DNA of 64,000 nucleotides from Amoeboaphelidium protococcarum (lineage: Eukaryota > Aphelidiomycota > Aphelidea): assembly GCA_023515745.1 (NCBI GenBank), contig JALECJ010000257.1, forward strand, positions 1,428,687 through 1,492,686, read 5' to 3'. The notes below the pieces were generated by a model that was not told where the DNA came from, did no database searches, and saw only the letters and a program-made list of their open reading frames with translations. A program made the position numbers and the translations under genes. Below, piece by piece: positions 46,097-58,257 of this stretch. Each line of letters starts with the position of its first letter. The stretch's first letter is position 1.

Positions 46097-46465
46097 GATA
46101 CTATAACTTTTGATTTGGACAAGATCGGTGATATGAGATGATTAATAGAAGAAGATAGAGTGAACGCCGGAATTTGAGCTTTTATGCACCAGCAAGTTTC
46201 CTTTTTAGATATTGAAGGAGGCTGATCACGCTAACAAACACTTGAAACATCATCAAGAATTTCCTGATTTAGACGCGTCTCTTCTGAAACGGGCAAACTG
46301 AATCAAAATGGTTTCAACATAATTTGATCTAATCCAGTCCAGATGCCATGTAGAGAAGTTACGTCATTAGAAATCAAATGCTACTTACAGAAATTAATTT
46401 ATTATATCAGATATTCATTCATTATTCCATATTAAACTTTAAGCACTATTATAACGCCGAGAGAC
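46097..46465. other. Intergenic DNA
   Basis: 369 bp between two same-strand secreted-protein genes. No feature seen. Confidence 0.5.
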
Positions 46466-46947
46466 TCAAGCAATTTTACAAGCAGCATCGGGGTCAACAG
46501 TTACGCCTTAATCAGCCAATTTTGCCAGAGTAGCCTTACACTGCTCATATGCTTTCTTCTGGCTTGATGTAACTACATCAGACGCGGCAACTTAGTTCAC
46601 CTAGTCTTGGGGAATCTGAGCAGGAACTTTCAAATCTTACACACTCGGTAGTGTAGGAATACACTTGATGCAAGCGGACTTGTCAGAGCATCTGCATTTA
46701 CTCTTGATCTTCCCATTGTTGTTGGAGTAGTTCAAATAGATACAAGCTTTTGGATTCTTGCAAGTGAAACTAATATTATTTTAAGACACAGATACATATT
46801 GAATACCACAGTCTACAGTGCGCCATGTTAGTTAGTCAAGTTCTTGTGTGATATTCTCGATTATGACATACCTGGTAAAGTGGTTGGACGCGCTGAAATG
46901 TTGGCCGCCGTGGCCAGTATCAAAATCAAAGAGTAGACAAATTTCAT
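46466..46947 (-). CDS. Small secreted Cys-containing protein (140 aa, two exons)
   Basis: Exon 1 46872-46947, intron 46813-46871 (59 bp, GTATGT...TGTAG), exon 2 46466-46812; the phase agrees. Signal peptide MKFVYSLILILATAANISA. The mature part holds about nine Cys (DCGIQY, FTCKNPKACIY, KCRCSDKSACIKC, YEQCKATL, AACKIA). No family recognised. Small secreted Cys-rich proteins are often effectors or extracellular binding proteins; this is only a class resemblance. Confidence 0.75.
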
Positions 46948-47551
46948 TTCTTTACAGTATATATGTAATGGATGATAACAGTATTAATGACGGTGAAAAG
47001 AATACAACGCTTGCCTGTTGACTTGATACCATCCATCATACTTCAGTACAGAAGCGTGATTCATTGACAAACAGTACTTAAATCAAAGCGTGCTTTCTCA
47101 TTTGGCCGTGTGAAGTAGTTAAGGATGTACTCTAATTGAATATGTACGGCGACCCTTTTTTAAGGGACAATATCCAGATGTAAGATCTTTAATCTAAATG
47201 ATAAGTTTACTAGTCAGAGTCTTGAAGAAGTGATCAAACGTTTCAACTTTTATGCAGGTTTCGTATAGTGTAACCGGAGCACCAGATATCTCATTTCGAA
47301 GTTCCTAATTTAATGTAACCATGTATAATCTGGTTGTAAATATTTAGCTATTGAATTCAACAAAATCAAATTCTTTACGAGCCTAATAAACTGTTGTCAA
47401 TCAGCTTTTGATGCGACGCGCTATGAGACTGCCATCACTGTATGGTGATGGTGAGTTCCCTTGACAACCAAGCAGTACCTGGTGATTTGACATTTATCAT
47501 TTTCATTGTGTTTAAACACGCAGAACTCTAAAGTGGACTACCTATTTAGTG
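46948..47551. other. Divergent promoter region, secreted protein / GH5-like
   Basis: 604 bp shared upstream DNA of two genes for secreted products. No gene or named motif seen. Confidence 0.45.
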
Positions 47552-49627
47552 ATGGTTATCCACAAGATTCTTGTATCAGTTGCGATCTGCCTTCCATACT
47601 TGATATCCGGTTAGTCTCAATTTTTTATAGTTCGAAATTCAACAGATAGTTCGCTTAGAATTGGGCATGCTTCTGGATTGCAATACAAATCTGTCGGTGT
47701 CTCTCTTTATCCTTACTGGGTTGGAACGTTAAATGACTACGCATATAGGCTGATGCTCACTGCAGTTGCTAATGGTATCACCTCATTCCGCGCTGTGCTG
47801 ATATTTGAGTAGAATAATCGAGTGGCTGACGCTGGCGCTCTATGGTCAGATTACATATGGCGTCCGCTTGATTCTCTTATTTACCAGGCTTCATAGTTGG
47901 ATACTAGAGTCACAGTTGAGCTATCTGGACTTGCCAACTGGATGGAGAATGTCTAGTTGGATCCATTTAGTGCAACTAATTATTATTTGTGGGATCAGTT
48001 GGTTGATTTCGTGTGCAGCAGAACTAATACGTACAGCGGTATAAAGTACACGGAGGATCCCACAATTTTAATGTTCACTGTCCTGGGAGAAGTTTAGCCT
48101 TCACCTAGATCAAAGCAGGCCCCTATATTTGCATTACTTTAGAGAGTTGCTGCAAGACTGCGCTCGCTGGATAAAAAGCATCTTATTGGTTCTGGTGGAC
48201 TGTTACACATGTCGCCATTCTCTGGCTATAATGATCCTGTCACTTACTGGAAGACAATCTACAGCAATCCAAACGTTGATGTGTGTATGATACATGTCTA
48301 TTAGGATCCTAACAAAGTTTTATTGTCGAACGGTGCATTTGCTAAGTCTGAATGGGACAATTTGGCAACTTACGCGTCGTTTTGTCGTGATTTAGGCAAG
48401 CCGTTTGTTGTTGATGAATTTGGTCTTAATTTCGATGCTTATAGTAGATCCAGAGGAACAGAATATATCAAATATGCCTTCGATAAAGCGTTCAATACCT
48501 CGCCTCCCATTTCAATGATACAATTGTGGAATTGGAGAGCCGGTAAAACTTTCGACGTGTACCCGAGAGAGGATTTGCTGATCCTGGAAATAGTAAGGGA
48601 TAATGCTGCCACGCGATGGGGATTTGGTGATGGTGTAAAAGTGTCACCTACTAGTTCTTCTACTCAATCAAGTAAATTATCTCAAGTCATAGTAAACAAT
48701 CCAGTGGTGTTTGATTCTAATAGCTTTATAGCTGAAGGACCTGCTCTAGTCACAGATTTTTAATCTTTGCCACAAACTCCTAATTAGAAGGTGTTATTGA
48801 CTCCTGAAGGCTTTGTTCTGGAGCGGTAGTTTATATTCACATCGTCATAGTATGATACCGATACTATAACTTTACCGGCAGATTTGAGTGATTGGTCAAT
48901 GTATGGTACCGATAATGGAAAATTGATATGTGAAGTCATGATTGAGGCCAAATTTCCCCTTCAGCCAGTGGGACATGGTATAAAATTCTCGGTAAATGGC
49001 AAGAGTGGACGCGCGTGGACTTAAACTAATAAGCCAGTGTGGACCAACGCCCTGGTGTTATATCAGTGGAATCAAGTATACATGCGCCTGGATCCAGAGC
49101 AGAGTGTGATATCTGAAGAATTGGCCGCGTATCCGTCTACAGCTGATTAATGGCGCAACGAATTAAGTGACGTATCAGCATACTCCATTAGTCTTGTGCA
49201 TCAATCTGGTCTACCTGCAATGAGCGGAGCATGGAAAGTGAGAAACTGTCGATTAGACACGGTGCAAAGTGTCGACATGATAATCTCTGATGCACTCCAA
49301 TATCCGAGTGTGAAGAATGTCACGGTATTCAAGTCTTCAACTGTGGTGGTTACCGCCACTGTTGTATAAGCTTCACCGTGCCTGACGTTTGTAAAAGGAA
49401 ATCAGGCCTCATCATTTCCTGACTTCATAAGCGAAAGTATGGATCCTCATATCCTTCTAATCGGTGTCATGACCAATCTGTTTGCCATCATTCTATTTGC
49501 AATATCATACTTAATTTAGAGAAGATACAGGCGCGCAAATCAAGATCTATCGTCAAACTTGAGTAACAATAAGTAGTCTGTTGAATGTGCAGACAGTTGC
49601 ACGTCTGTCGAGACTAGAGCCAATTGA
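47552..49627 (+). CDS. GH5-like glycoside hydrolase with C-terminal membrane anchor (691 aa)
   Basis: Single exon from ATG 47552 to TGA 49625. A signal peptide (MVIHKILVSVAICLPYLISG) is followed by a TIM-barrel region resembling GH5 endo-beta-mannanases: GVSLYPYWVG, NGITSFRAV, ILMFTVLGEVQPS with putative acid/base Glu180, HLIGSGGL, MIHVYQD, and KPFVVDEFGLN with putative nucleophile Glu289, then MIQLWNWRAG. In GH5 the acid/base usually sits in N-E-P; here it is G-E-V. A beta-rich domain of about 250 residues follows, then one transmembrane helix (LLIGVMTNLFAIILFAISYL) and a basic tail, so the enzyme probably faces outward at the surface. Substrate (mannan, glucan) cannot be told. Confidence 0.8.
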
Positions 49628-49926
49628 GAATATTCCAAGAGAGTTATACATTTTTAGCATTGTTATGAACCAAAACTTTAATAGAATCACTTCATGTTTT
49701 TTAATTGGGGGATATTTCCATATCCCAAACAGTTCATTTTCTCAGTTCAAGTAATGTCAACTTGACAACTATTACTATTATCACCGCTGCGTCTATTTAT
49801 CGTTTAATCTTTTTTGAATTGTTTCGTCATTTCTTTCTCTTTCTCTTGATAGATGGATCAATCATATCAAACTTTATACTTTACCATTTGAGACAATTAG
49901 TCCAGTAGATTATTGTGGAGTTGAGA

Positions 49927-51302
49927 ATGTTTTAGAATAGTATGTTAAGGGCTTCATCTAGAAAGTTACTGTAAAAGTCGACATTGTTCAGAAACGGCCA
50001 TTAGAATCAGGCAAGACGACTCTACTCTGTCGATGTTACACCTTATACTTATGCCAAGTTTGACTGGGAAGATGCTCTGAACATTGACTCTTAGTTGACT
50101 GATGAAGAAAAGAGTATAAGGTAGGATTATCATATTTATGTATTCTGGATATAGTTGAATGATGTTCTTAATATTTCGAGTGTAGAGATACTGCGAGAGA
50201 GTATGCACAGGGCAAGTTGATGCCCAGAGTGTTGAATGGATTTAGAAATGAAGTGTTTGATCGTAATATCATGACAGAGTTGGGATCTCTGGGTCTGTTG
50301 GGTGCGACTCTGCATGGCTACGGCTGCGCTGGTGTCTCTTCTGTCGCTTACGGTCTAATTGCTAGGGAGATTGAGAGAGTCGATAGCGGATATAGAAGTG
50401 CAATGAGTGTGCAGTCCTCGCTGGTGATGTTCCCCATCTATCTGTATGGCACGGAGGAGTAGCGCAAGAAGTATCTACCTCGTCTAGCTTCTGGAGAACA
50501 TGTCGGATGCTTTGGATTGACTGAGCCTAATCACGGATCAGATCCATCTTCCATGGAGACTGTCGCCCGGCCTATTGATGGTGGTAAATCGTATGTTCTG
50601 AAGGGATCCAAGACATGGATTACCAACTCCCCTATTGCCGATGTCTTTGTCATCTGGGCCAAATGTGCTGATGATGGGAAGATTCGTGGATTCATACTGG
50701 AGAATGGAATGAAAGGCTTGAGTGCACCTGTGATCAAAGGCAAGTTCTCATTGAGAGCATCTATTACCGGAATGATCATGATGGATGATGTTGTCGTCCC
50801 TAAAGAGAATATGCTGCCCAATGTACATGGCTTGAAGGGGCCGTTTGGATGTCTGAACAATGCGCGTTATGGTATCTCATGGGGTGTATTGGGTGCTGCC
50901 GAATTTTGTCTCTCTGCAGCCAGGGATTACACTCTGGATAGAAAGCAGTTTGATGCTCCGCTGGCTGCGTACTAGATTCCATAGAAGAAGATGGCCGATG
51001 CTCTGACTGAGATCTCTGTTGGATTGCAGGGGTGCATCCAGGTGGGTCGATTGAAAGACTAAGGACTAGCAGCTCCGGAGATGATCTCCATTGTGAAGAG
51101 AAACTCTTGTATGAAGGCTATTTAGATTGCGCGTGATTGTAGAGATTTACTCGGTGGTAATGGCATCAGTGATGAGTACCATATCATACGCCACGTTCTC
51201 AACTTGGAGGCTGTGAATACGTACGAGGGAACTGCTGATGTACACGCTCTGATTCTTGGACGTGCAATCACCGGAATCTAGTCTTTCAGTAGAAAGTTGT
51301 GA
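49927..51302 (+). CDS. GCDH: Glutaryl-CoA dehydrogenase, mitochondrial (436 aa)
   Basis: FAD enzyme that oxidises and decarboxylates glutaryl-CoA to crotonyl-CoA in lysine and tryptophan breakdown. Exon 1 49927-50120, intron 50121-50185 (65 bp, GTAGGA...TGTAG), exon 2 50186-51302. The start [18 protein letters not shown] is a typical mitochondrial presequence. Diagnostic pieces: [74 protein letters not shown], and the C-terminal [20 protein letters not shown] with the catalytic Glu. All match GCDH rather than other acyl-CoA dehydrogenases. Confidence 0.97.
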
Positions 51303-51919
51303 TAATACTCTTTGATCTGTGAAAAGTATTGGAATACTTAAACGAGTGAAAATTTTGTCTTGATAATGTAGAGTTTCTGAATTAAATGTACTTCCCCGTA
51401 CCTATAGGTTGTTCATTTTCCCTCTTTCAAGATGCTAATAGTTCAACTCTAATGTTCTTTGGTATGCTGCACTAGTTACGCGTAAAAATTCAATATAAAC
51501 GAGATGAAAAAGAAGTTTGAAAACTTACCATGTCTCTCAACAGTATTTAAATCGGCTCCATGTCTTTGAAATGTGTTATATTATACTAGACCATATGAGT
51601 ATGATATCAAAACCTGAAAGTAGATAAGATAAGACAAAGAATGGATAGATGTAGGAACTTATAACGCGTCCATATCAGTCAATCAACAAGTCAGAGTATC
51701 TCTCGCGCAAATCGTCTGCTGTGAAACGAAAATAGTCAATATTTCTCTCTTCGTTTACTCAGCGGGCAGGCGCATCACGACAGAAATATAAAGCGATTAG
51801 ACTGCTTATTGTACAAGGGAAAATCAATTCATTATTCCCTCTCTCTTGAACTCGATTACAATACTATAATAAATTCTTATTTCAGAGTATTGTTAATAAT
51901 AATAAAGTGGAAAGATTCA
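51303..51919. other. Intergenic DNA
   Basis: 617 bp between GCDH and the RING gene. No gene seen. An in-frame ATG at 51809 upstream of the RING gene would add residues of no protein-like character; I prefer ATG 51920. Confidence 0.45.
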
Positions 51920-52636
51920 ATGTCGAGAAAGCACAAGATTATTGAGGTTATTGACTTGGTATCTGATGATGACGATAATGATCAGCAGAAGAATTAAGGC
52001 TCATAGAGATAATCGTTATATCAGTAATAGTAATAATAGAGGAATGTAAAGAGAAAGAGTGGACATGCCGTAATTTCTAGTATGCCCATTGTATTGGACG
52101 ATGATGGAGAAATTGAGGAGTCATACTACAAAAGGTTGAAATTATAGTAGTAGTAATCATAATAGCAGAGATTGTAAAATGTGAATGTGGATTCCTCCGT
52201 TAAGAATACTGTGAAAAAGCATAATGAAAGTGCACCTAGGACTGTTAAAGCCAACGAATAAAGCATATAACCATCTCTTACACTTCCGACTGCATCTGCA
52301 CAACCAGCAGTTGATCCTCAGAGTGATAGGGCATCTAGGATTTTATAACAACTTTAAAAGATGGAATCGCTCATTGATGATGAGGATGAAGATAATAATA
52401 GTACTAAAGTGGATGATAGTGCCAAGTCTAATGGAGATGACGCGAAAGACAAAGATAGTTCACCACGTAAGCCAGAGTGTCCAATATGTTTTGATACCAT
52501 GTCTGAGATGGCGTCTCTCAACTGCGGTCATGTATTCTGTCATAGTTGTATCACTGGTTGGATCAAGAAGAAGTCTTAGTGTCCCATTTGTAATAAGCGC
52601 GCTAATGCCAAGCAGATTCGGAAGATCTTTCTATGA
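51920..52636 (+). CDS. SUMO-targeted RING ubiquitin ligase, RNF4/Slx8-like (238 aa)
   Basis: Nuclear E3 ligase that ubiquitinates SUMO-modified proteins. Single exon. Two SUMO-interacting motifs with acidic flanks are visible: VIDLVSDDDD (residues 9-18) and PIVLDDDGE (about 56-64). The C-terminal C3HC4 RING spans about 187-225: CPICFDTMSEMASLNCGHVF, CHSCITGWIKKKSQCPIC, with all eight ligands. A Gln-rich linker written mostly with TAG/TAA lies between. SIMs at the N-terminus and RING at the C-terminus are the layout of RNF4 and yeast Slx8, with length close to RNF4 (190 aa). Confidence 0.88.
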
Positions 52637-52893
52637 TGGATTTACATCCCTCTTCATCTCTCATTCAATCTATTGTTGTTGATAAAGATAATATCTCTCT
52701 TTTCATAGTTTTTGCTTTACTTGTTGCTATTATCATCTATATTCGCTGCTAGATAACAATATTTACTCTTGGAACTATAAAAGGGAGCCAACTGTATATT
52801 CATCGCATTCTTTATTCATTCATGTTATTCATCATATTTTACTCATTACACCGACACTTTCATATAAATTCCACCATACGGTTAGTAGAATGT

Positions 52894-55209
52894 TCATACA
52901 GTGGAGGAAGTCTTTTCAATTTACTCGCGTTTGACTATGCTCACACTGTCAATGGTCCTCTTTATAAATTGATCAGCGGGAATATTCTGGAAATTGTCAC
53001 CTAAGATTGAGTGGTAAGACTTAAATATAGCATCCACAAATTGCACCACATACTATGGCAGAGTGTCTTTGGCATCGAGACGCGTCGACTGCTTCTGAAC
53101 CATGAACTTGATCAGACCGTCGCGCGTGGGATACTACTTGAATGCCCATACGTACCTTGTAAAGTAGGAATTCACACACAGCTATTTATCAAGGGGACCA
53201 TACACACTCTCCGCATTTAACTTCCAAGGCTTATGAGATACTTGATCAACCAGGAATGGGCGCAGCGTGGTGGGACAAACCTTTGGAGAGTAGGTGATCT
53301 GCTCTTGTGTTAATCCCTCAGGATATCCATAATTCTTTACAGCTGCTGGAAGTTCACGTCTTATATTATCAGGAATCATTACGGTATTGACTGTCTTGCC
53401 AGCATCTACAATCAGCGATAGACCGTATACTTCTTGCACAGAGAGGTTCTCAAATGGTAATTTAGGCTTGTCACTAGGGGCCTTACCATCCAAAAAGATG
53501 ATACTACCATCACTCAAAATTATATGATTCTGATGCTGAGCTCTGATCACATCCCGCCACTAAGTGTTACGCTCCTTCTCCTACTTCATCATCCACGCGA
53601 AAGCTCTATACAATGCCAACCTCTTCAGTGTCCACTCCTTCTCAAATGGATACTGGAACAGATTATCCACAATGTCCACCAGGTACTAAGAGGCAGCACC
53701 AAAACTTCGCAATCTATTTCTGGCATCATCGCTATCCGAACCATCACAATCCTTCTTGGTGTGCAAACGTGCACTTACCACGCAATACCACACTGCAATA
53801 TCGACAGGAGCCTTGATCATTGGCTCCACCACCTGACCAGTAAGAGTAATGTAAGTGTTTGCCTTCAGCATTCTGTCCATCACGCAACTCCTCATGGCAT
53901 CCATAAACTCTTTATTTTCCGCGATGTATCTCACCTGACCAAGAACACGATAAACCACATACAGATACAGCACTGGTAGTCCGACAAGTTTACTACCAAG
54001 AAATAGATTAGCTAGGCAGTATACCGTGGCACTAAGATGCGATGGATGATCTCCTGTGGGCAAGACACATGAAAGCTGAGCTCCAGTCATTGGACTTTTA
54101 GTTAGATGATTAAACGCGCTAATTCCCTTGAACGCTTCTAGACTTAACACCATATCAAACCGCTCTTTCAGCTTATTGACTAGAGAGTCATCATTAAGAA
54201 TCAGTAGTGGACAATTGAATATAGCATCCAAGTAATCTTTACTCAAATCCTTTAAGATACCATCACCAGCCTTTATACCTAAGACTGGAGCACTCTCTTG
54301 GTCATACATAATAGGACACTCAAAGCCAGTCTTGTTCTCCGTCTCTGCCAGATCTTCAGCCTCGACACGTTGACTTACCTAAGCTCTACTCAGACGACCG
54401 GGTTGAAGATTGTTAAAAGAGAAGTTGGCTTGCGGACTGCAACACTACAGCAACATCTCGAAGGATTAGCCCAACTTCTAAGCCATTGACATATCCGCAC
54501 CGGCAATCTTCGCCCTCAATTTAGCTATACTCTGCTCATACTGCTTAGAGTTAAGCAGCGATCTCAACTCATCCCATCCTTTTCCACTACTATCAGACTA
54601 CATCTAGGATGCACACTTGAGCAGGTCACTCTAGAGATTAAGCAATTTATTACGCATTGGCTCATCGTATTAGCCCAGGAACTTTCTACTTACTCGCTTG
54701 TAAATGTCGTCGAAATCAAGCAAGAACTTATCAGGATGTCCAAAATACTCATCAAACTCAATAGACGCCGAGGTGGAGCCTTCATCCAGCACCTTGCCAT
54801 TCAAAACTAGGCGGAACTTTTAAACATTGCGAGTGAATGGAGCAGAGACTGACAAGTTCATTTACTACTCGCCGCCGACAAAGTGCACCTCCACATACTA
54901 GAATTTGCGCCCGGCCAAGGCTTCATCGCATCTCACCACTTCAGATGCTGGTACTTGCCCATCTGTGATAATGATCACCTGAGAGTCTGATGATATATCT
55001 GACACAATACAGTGTGGCGATGTTCCACCATTTCCATGTTTCCTATCACATCTCTCACTGACCTCTTGTCTAGTGGCAGCAGAGCATTGAGTATCCCAGA
55101 AGAAGTACGATGATTACTTATCATTTCCCACGACACTTCTAACATAATTCCAGTACTCAGCACAGCCTCCAGTACTTCCACTATAATCAATAAAGAATTG
55201 GCGATTCAT
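52894..55209 (-). CDS. von Willebrand A-domain protein (771 aa), unknown role
   Basis: Single frame from ATG 55209 to TGA 52894. The vWA domain lies at the very N-terminus: MNRQFFIDYSGSTGG gives the MIDAS motif D8-x-S10-x-S12, then GGTSPHCI, then VIIITDGQVPASE. No signal peptide is present, so the protein is cytosolic or nuclear. Two further pieces of interest: FECPIMYDQESAPVLGIK, and a long helical region with CVLPTGDHPSHLSATVYCLA. The C-terminal third contains a compact domain with SDGSIIFLDGK. I cannot name the full family. The vWA fold is well supported. Confidence 0.75.
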
Positions 55210-55597
55210 AGCAATGCTGATTTTGTAATGGAGTGGTACTTTGCAACGGTAATCAGTTTATTATTTGCTATATAATTAATATACAGTATCAACACCGTAT
55301 ATAAACTGTTGAGAAGAGTTAATTGTTTCAATTCAACCGGATTAGAAACAATTGCGCCTCCTTGCCATAACAACAATAAAGCGACGTGATTGAATTTATG
55401 CATCGCAGTATTTTGAATGGAAGTTTGATTAAAATGCAAGTATCAAATGCGTGAAATTAAAAAAACAATCAATTATATTCTTTTAATACAACAAATCAAC
55501 ACCATTTATAATTCAGAGAGACGGATAGCAACAGTTCAGCAAAGAGCATAATTATCGAATGAGCGAGCTATCAGCAGTTAAAGACAATCATAGTAAA
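55210..55597. other. Intergenic DNA
   Basis: 388 bp, AT-rich, no gene seen. Confidence 0.5.
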
Positions 55598-57388
55598 TCA
55601 TTGGCGCTCAAAAACACCAAGAGGTAATCGATGTTTCAGAAGGCGTTTTTTCTCGTTGCGCGCCTTGTCTTTCAGATCAACGCTCGTACGGCAAGGTAGG
55701 AATCCCGTCTCTTCATCATGCCCAAAGTGCTGCAGAATTTGAGCCCATTATCCCCAACCAAATCGCTCTAATCCCTGCTTCAACAGTTCAACCTCTCTAA
55801 ACTACCACATCACTCGATTTCTAGTTCTACCGCCATTATTATTATTATTATCATTGTTGTTGTTACGATCATCATCATCAAATCTATGTTATTGAGAGCT
55901 GCCTTGATTTTAAGGGCGTTGATTTTACGAACCAGCATTTTGATTAAAGTACGGAAATCGAGCATCATTACTCGGATAAGCATGTCTTGGACTGCGAGCG
56001 GAATGATGTATGGGATAAGGCTCGTCATAGACTTCACCATTCCAGCGATGATTGTCCTACTGCCACGATTAATTATCTTGAGTCCGGGAACGCTGCTATT
56101 ATTACGAACCAGATGGGCCAGCATTCTAATTTCGCGGTGGAGATTAAGCGCTGGCACTAGGATACACATGACTGTATGGGCGAGAGGATCTATGAGCAGG
56201 TAAAGGTTAACCGTCGGCATTAGTATTACCAGAAGTAGCGTTCGATTAATTTGCATTTTCCTCTCTTGGTCTTTTACGACTGTGTCCAGTGGGATTATCC
56301 CAAGCATCTTCATCCTCAGCATTGTAAGCGCGAGTAATCATATCAGCAGCAACGTACTCGTTATCGCCATCTTGGTCTTTCTCCAAAAGCACAGATAGAT
56401 CAAGATTAGGATTGAACTTCTTAATGTAATCCAAAATATTCGGATGTAGACACTTGATAAGCTATTCCGAAGGCATCATCTCCACAAGAATTTCAGCATC
56501 AACATATCTGCTATCATCACTTTTGGCGTCATCATCATCAGCAGCATTATCGGATTTCTTAAACACATATCTCACCTCCTTCGCTGGCAACACCGGACTA
56601 TCATGGACTGGAGAAGGGCTAAGGCTGGATGAATCCTTGTGAGGAGTGCCAAACTAGTCATGCTAGCGAAGAATATCAGAATTGAGAATGCTTGATGACA
56701 AGGACGAGTGCTTAACCGGAAGCTTTCCCTTCTTTCTAAAGCTAGCACTTCGCGAATATTTATGCAATAAAGTCTCTCCACTATGTTCTTCTTCTTCGTC
56801 TTCTTAAACAACAGACACTACATCTTGAAGGTCGCCTGCAAACCGCTATAGGACCAGTGGGCTAATAGTAGAGGACTGAGCAATAAACTTATTCAGTATG
56901 GCAAGAAATCTATCCCATGGATACACTTTTTGAATTTGATCAGCATCGAACAGATTGGCAATCTCAGTGGCACATTCATCAAATTGATCCATGTACGCAA
57001 CATCAACGTTCAGAGTGTAAACATCATTGTCGTTAGCCATGTGAGAAACTGTCAGGTGTCTTTCAACCAGCGTTTGCAGCAAATCGTCATCAAAATCGGG
57101 ATCAGATGTACTTTACTACCTCAACTACTCCACCACAATTTGAACCTGCAGTTGCATCAAGAATACAATATCAGACTTCACCTGCTAGCCATCCTTCACA
57201 GTCATCAGATGCTTTCTAAACAATTGAGATGCAACAGCCAACGCGGAGCCACAGAAATCAGCACTGGCGCCTTGTTATTTCTCATGCGGGAGACGATAAT
57301 CAACTGGGGTCTTTCCATCATCAGTCGGGGCACAGCCAGATTACCAAGACTTACGCAGCACTAAATCAAGAAAGCGTACAAAGTTCAT
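55598..57388 (-). CDS. Telobox Myb protein, TRF/Taz1/Tbf1-like (596 aa)
   Basis: The C-terminal region (about 526-575) is a single Myb repeat with the telobox signature: MWQFREVELLKQGLERFGWG, then QWAQILQHFG and CRTSVDLKDKARNEKKR. VDLKDK-x-RN is the conserved third-helix motif of telomere-repeat binding proteins (TRF1/2, Taz1, Tbf1). A single C-terminal Myb fits TRF/Taz1. Residues 1-230 are helical (NFVRFLDLVL, SALAVASQLFRKHLMTV, VFLMQLQVQIVVEQLRQQ) and could be a TRFH-like dimerisation domain; this is inference. The middle is acidic then Arg/Asn-rich and disordered. The first Trp of the Myb usually starts WT-x-x-E; here MWQFREVE. Single exon. Confidence 0.8.
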
Positions 57389-58257
57389 ACCCAGCCACAG
57401 CCTTGGATGCTACGCCTTATTTTCACCTCTTCTCAGTTACTCTACATGATGAATAAATGCATACATAAAACATCTAGCGGATATACATGATGTACATACC
57501 TTAAACAGTGGAAATGGCCGAGTTGTATTCTTCCTGAGTCACATTGGATGGCTATAGCATCACGAAATTGTAGCATTAGTTCATATACTATTACAGCATG
57601 GTTTGTGTCATTGTTTAATCAATAGTACACTGTTGTTGTTACCTTATGACTTGTAAAAACCTATCTGGGGTAAGAAGGGTAGAAAGGTCAGAAATGTGCG
57701 TTCGCCCTAGAGAGTTGAGTGAAACCAACAAACAAGTGCAGACTTGAGAAACAAACAAACAGAGGGCTCACACTCAAAGCTCGGCGAAACAAAAAGACAC
57801 AATTAAAGTGAAACGTCCAAATATCTATGAGCATTCTGGAAAGTTGCCTCCCCTTACCGAATGATGTTGAACCATTACTTGGAATAATTTTCTGAGTATG
57901 AAGAATAGTTGATCGTGAGCAGTTGCGCGCCACGCTCTCGTTTAATTTCTATCGATTTGACAAAGCTGAGTTGTTCGATTTCTATCAAGTGTTGAATTTT
58001 CATATATCCCTCTCTCTCTCTCTCTCTCTCTCTCTCCGGTGTCTGATCAGAGTTCGCGCGCGCATCGATGCACAACGGACGACGACGACGCGCGAGCCAC
58101 CGCCCGATTGTTCAAGAGATCTTTTGCGCTCTTTTCTCCGGTTTTACAATTCTAAAGTGATCTGTTGGTTGAATAAGTCGAATTGTAATCTAGTGGTTAT
58201 TATCTTTTGGTTTATTCTCTTATCTGACAGTTACTACAAATAACATAGAAGGAAGAA
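57389..58257. other. Divergent promoter region with a (TC)n tract
   Basis: 869 bp between the telobox gene (minus) and zuotin (plus). It holds the (TC)13 tract and, after it, a CG-rich patch around 58055-58100. No gene seen. Confidence 0.5.
58011..58036 (+). repeat. (TC)13 microsatellite upstream of zuotin
   Basis: Uninterrupted TC run about 220 bp before the zuotin start; on the minus strand (GA)13, like GAGA-type promoter tracts. Confidence 0.95.
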
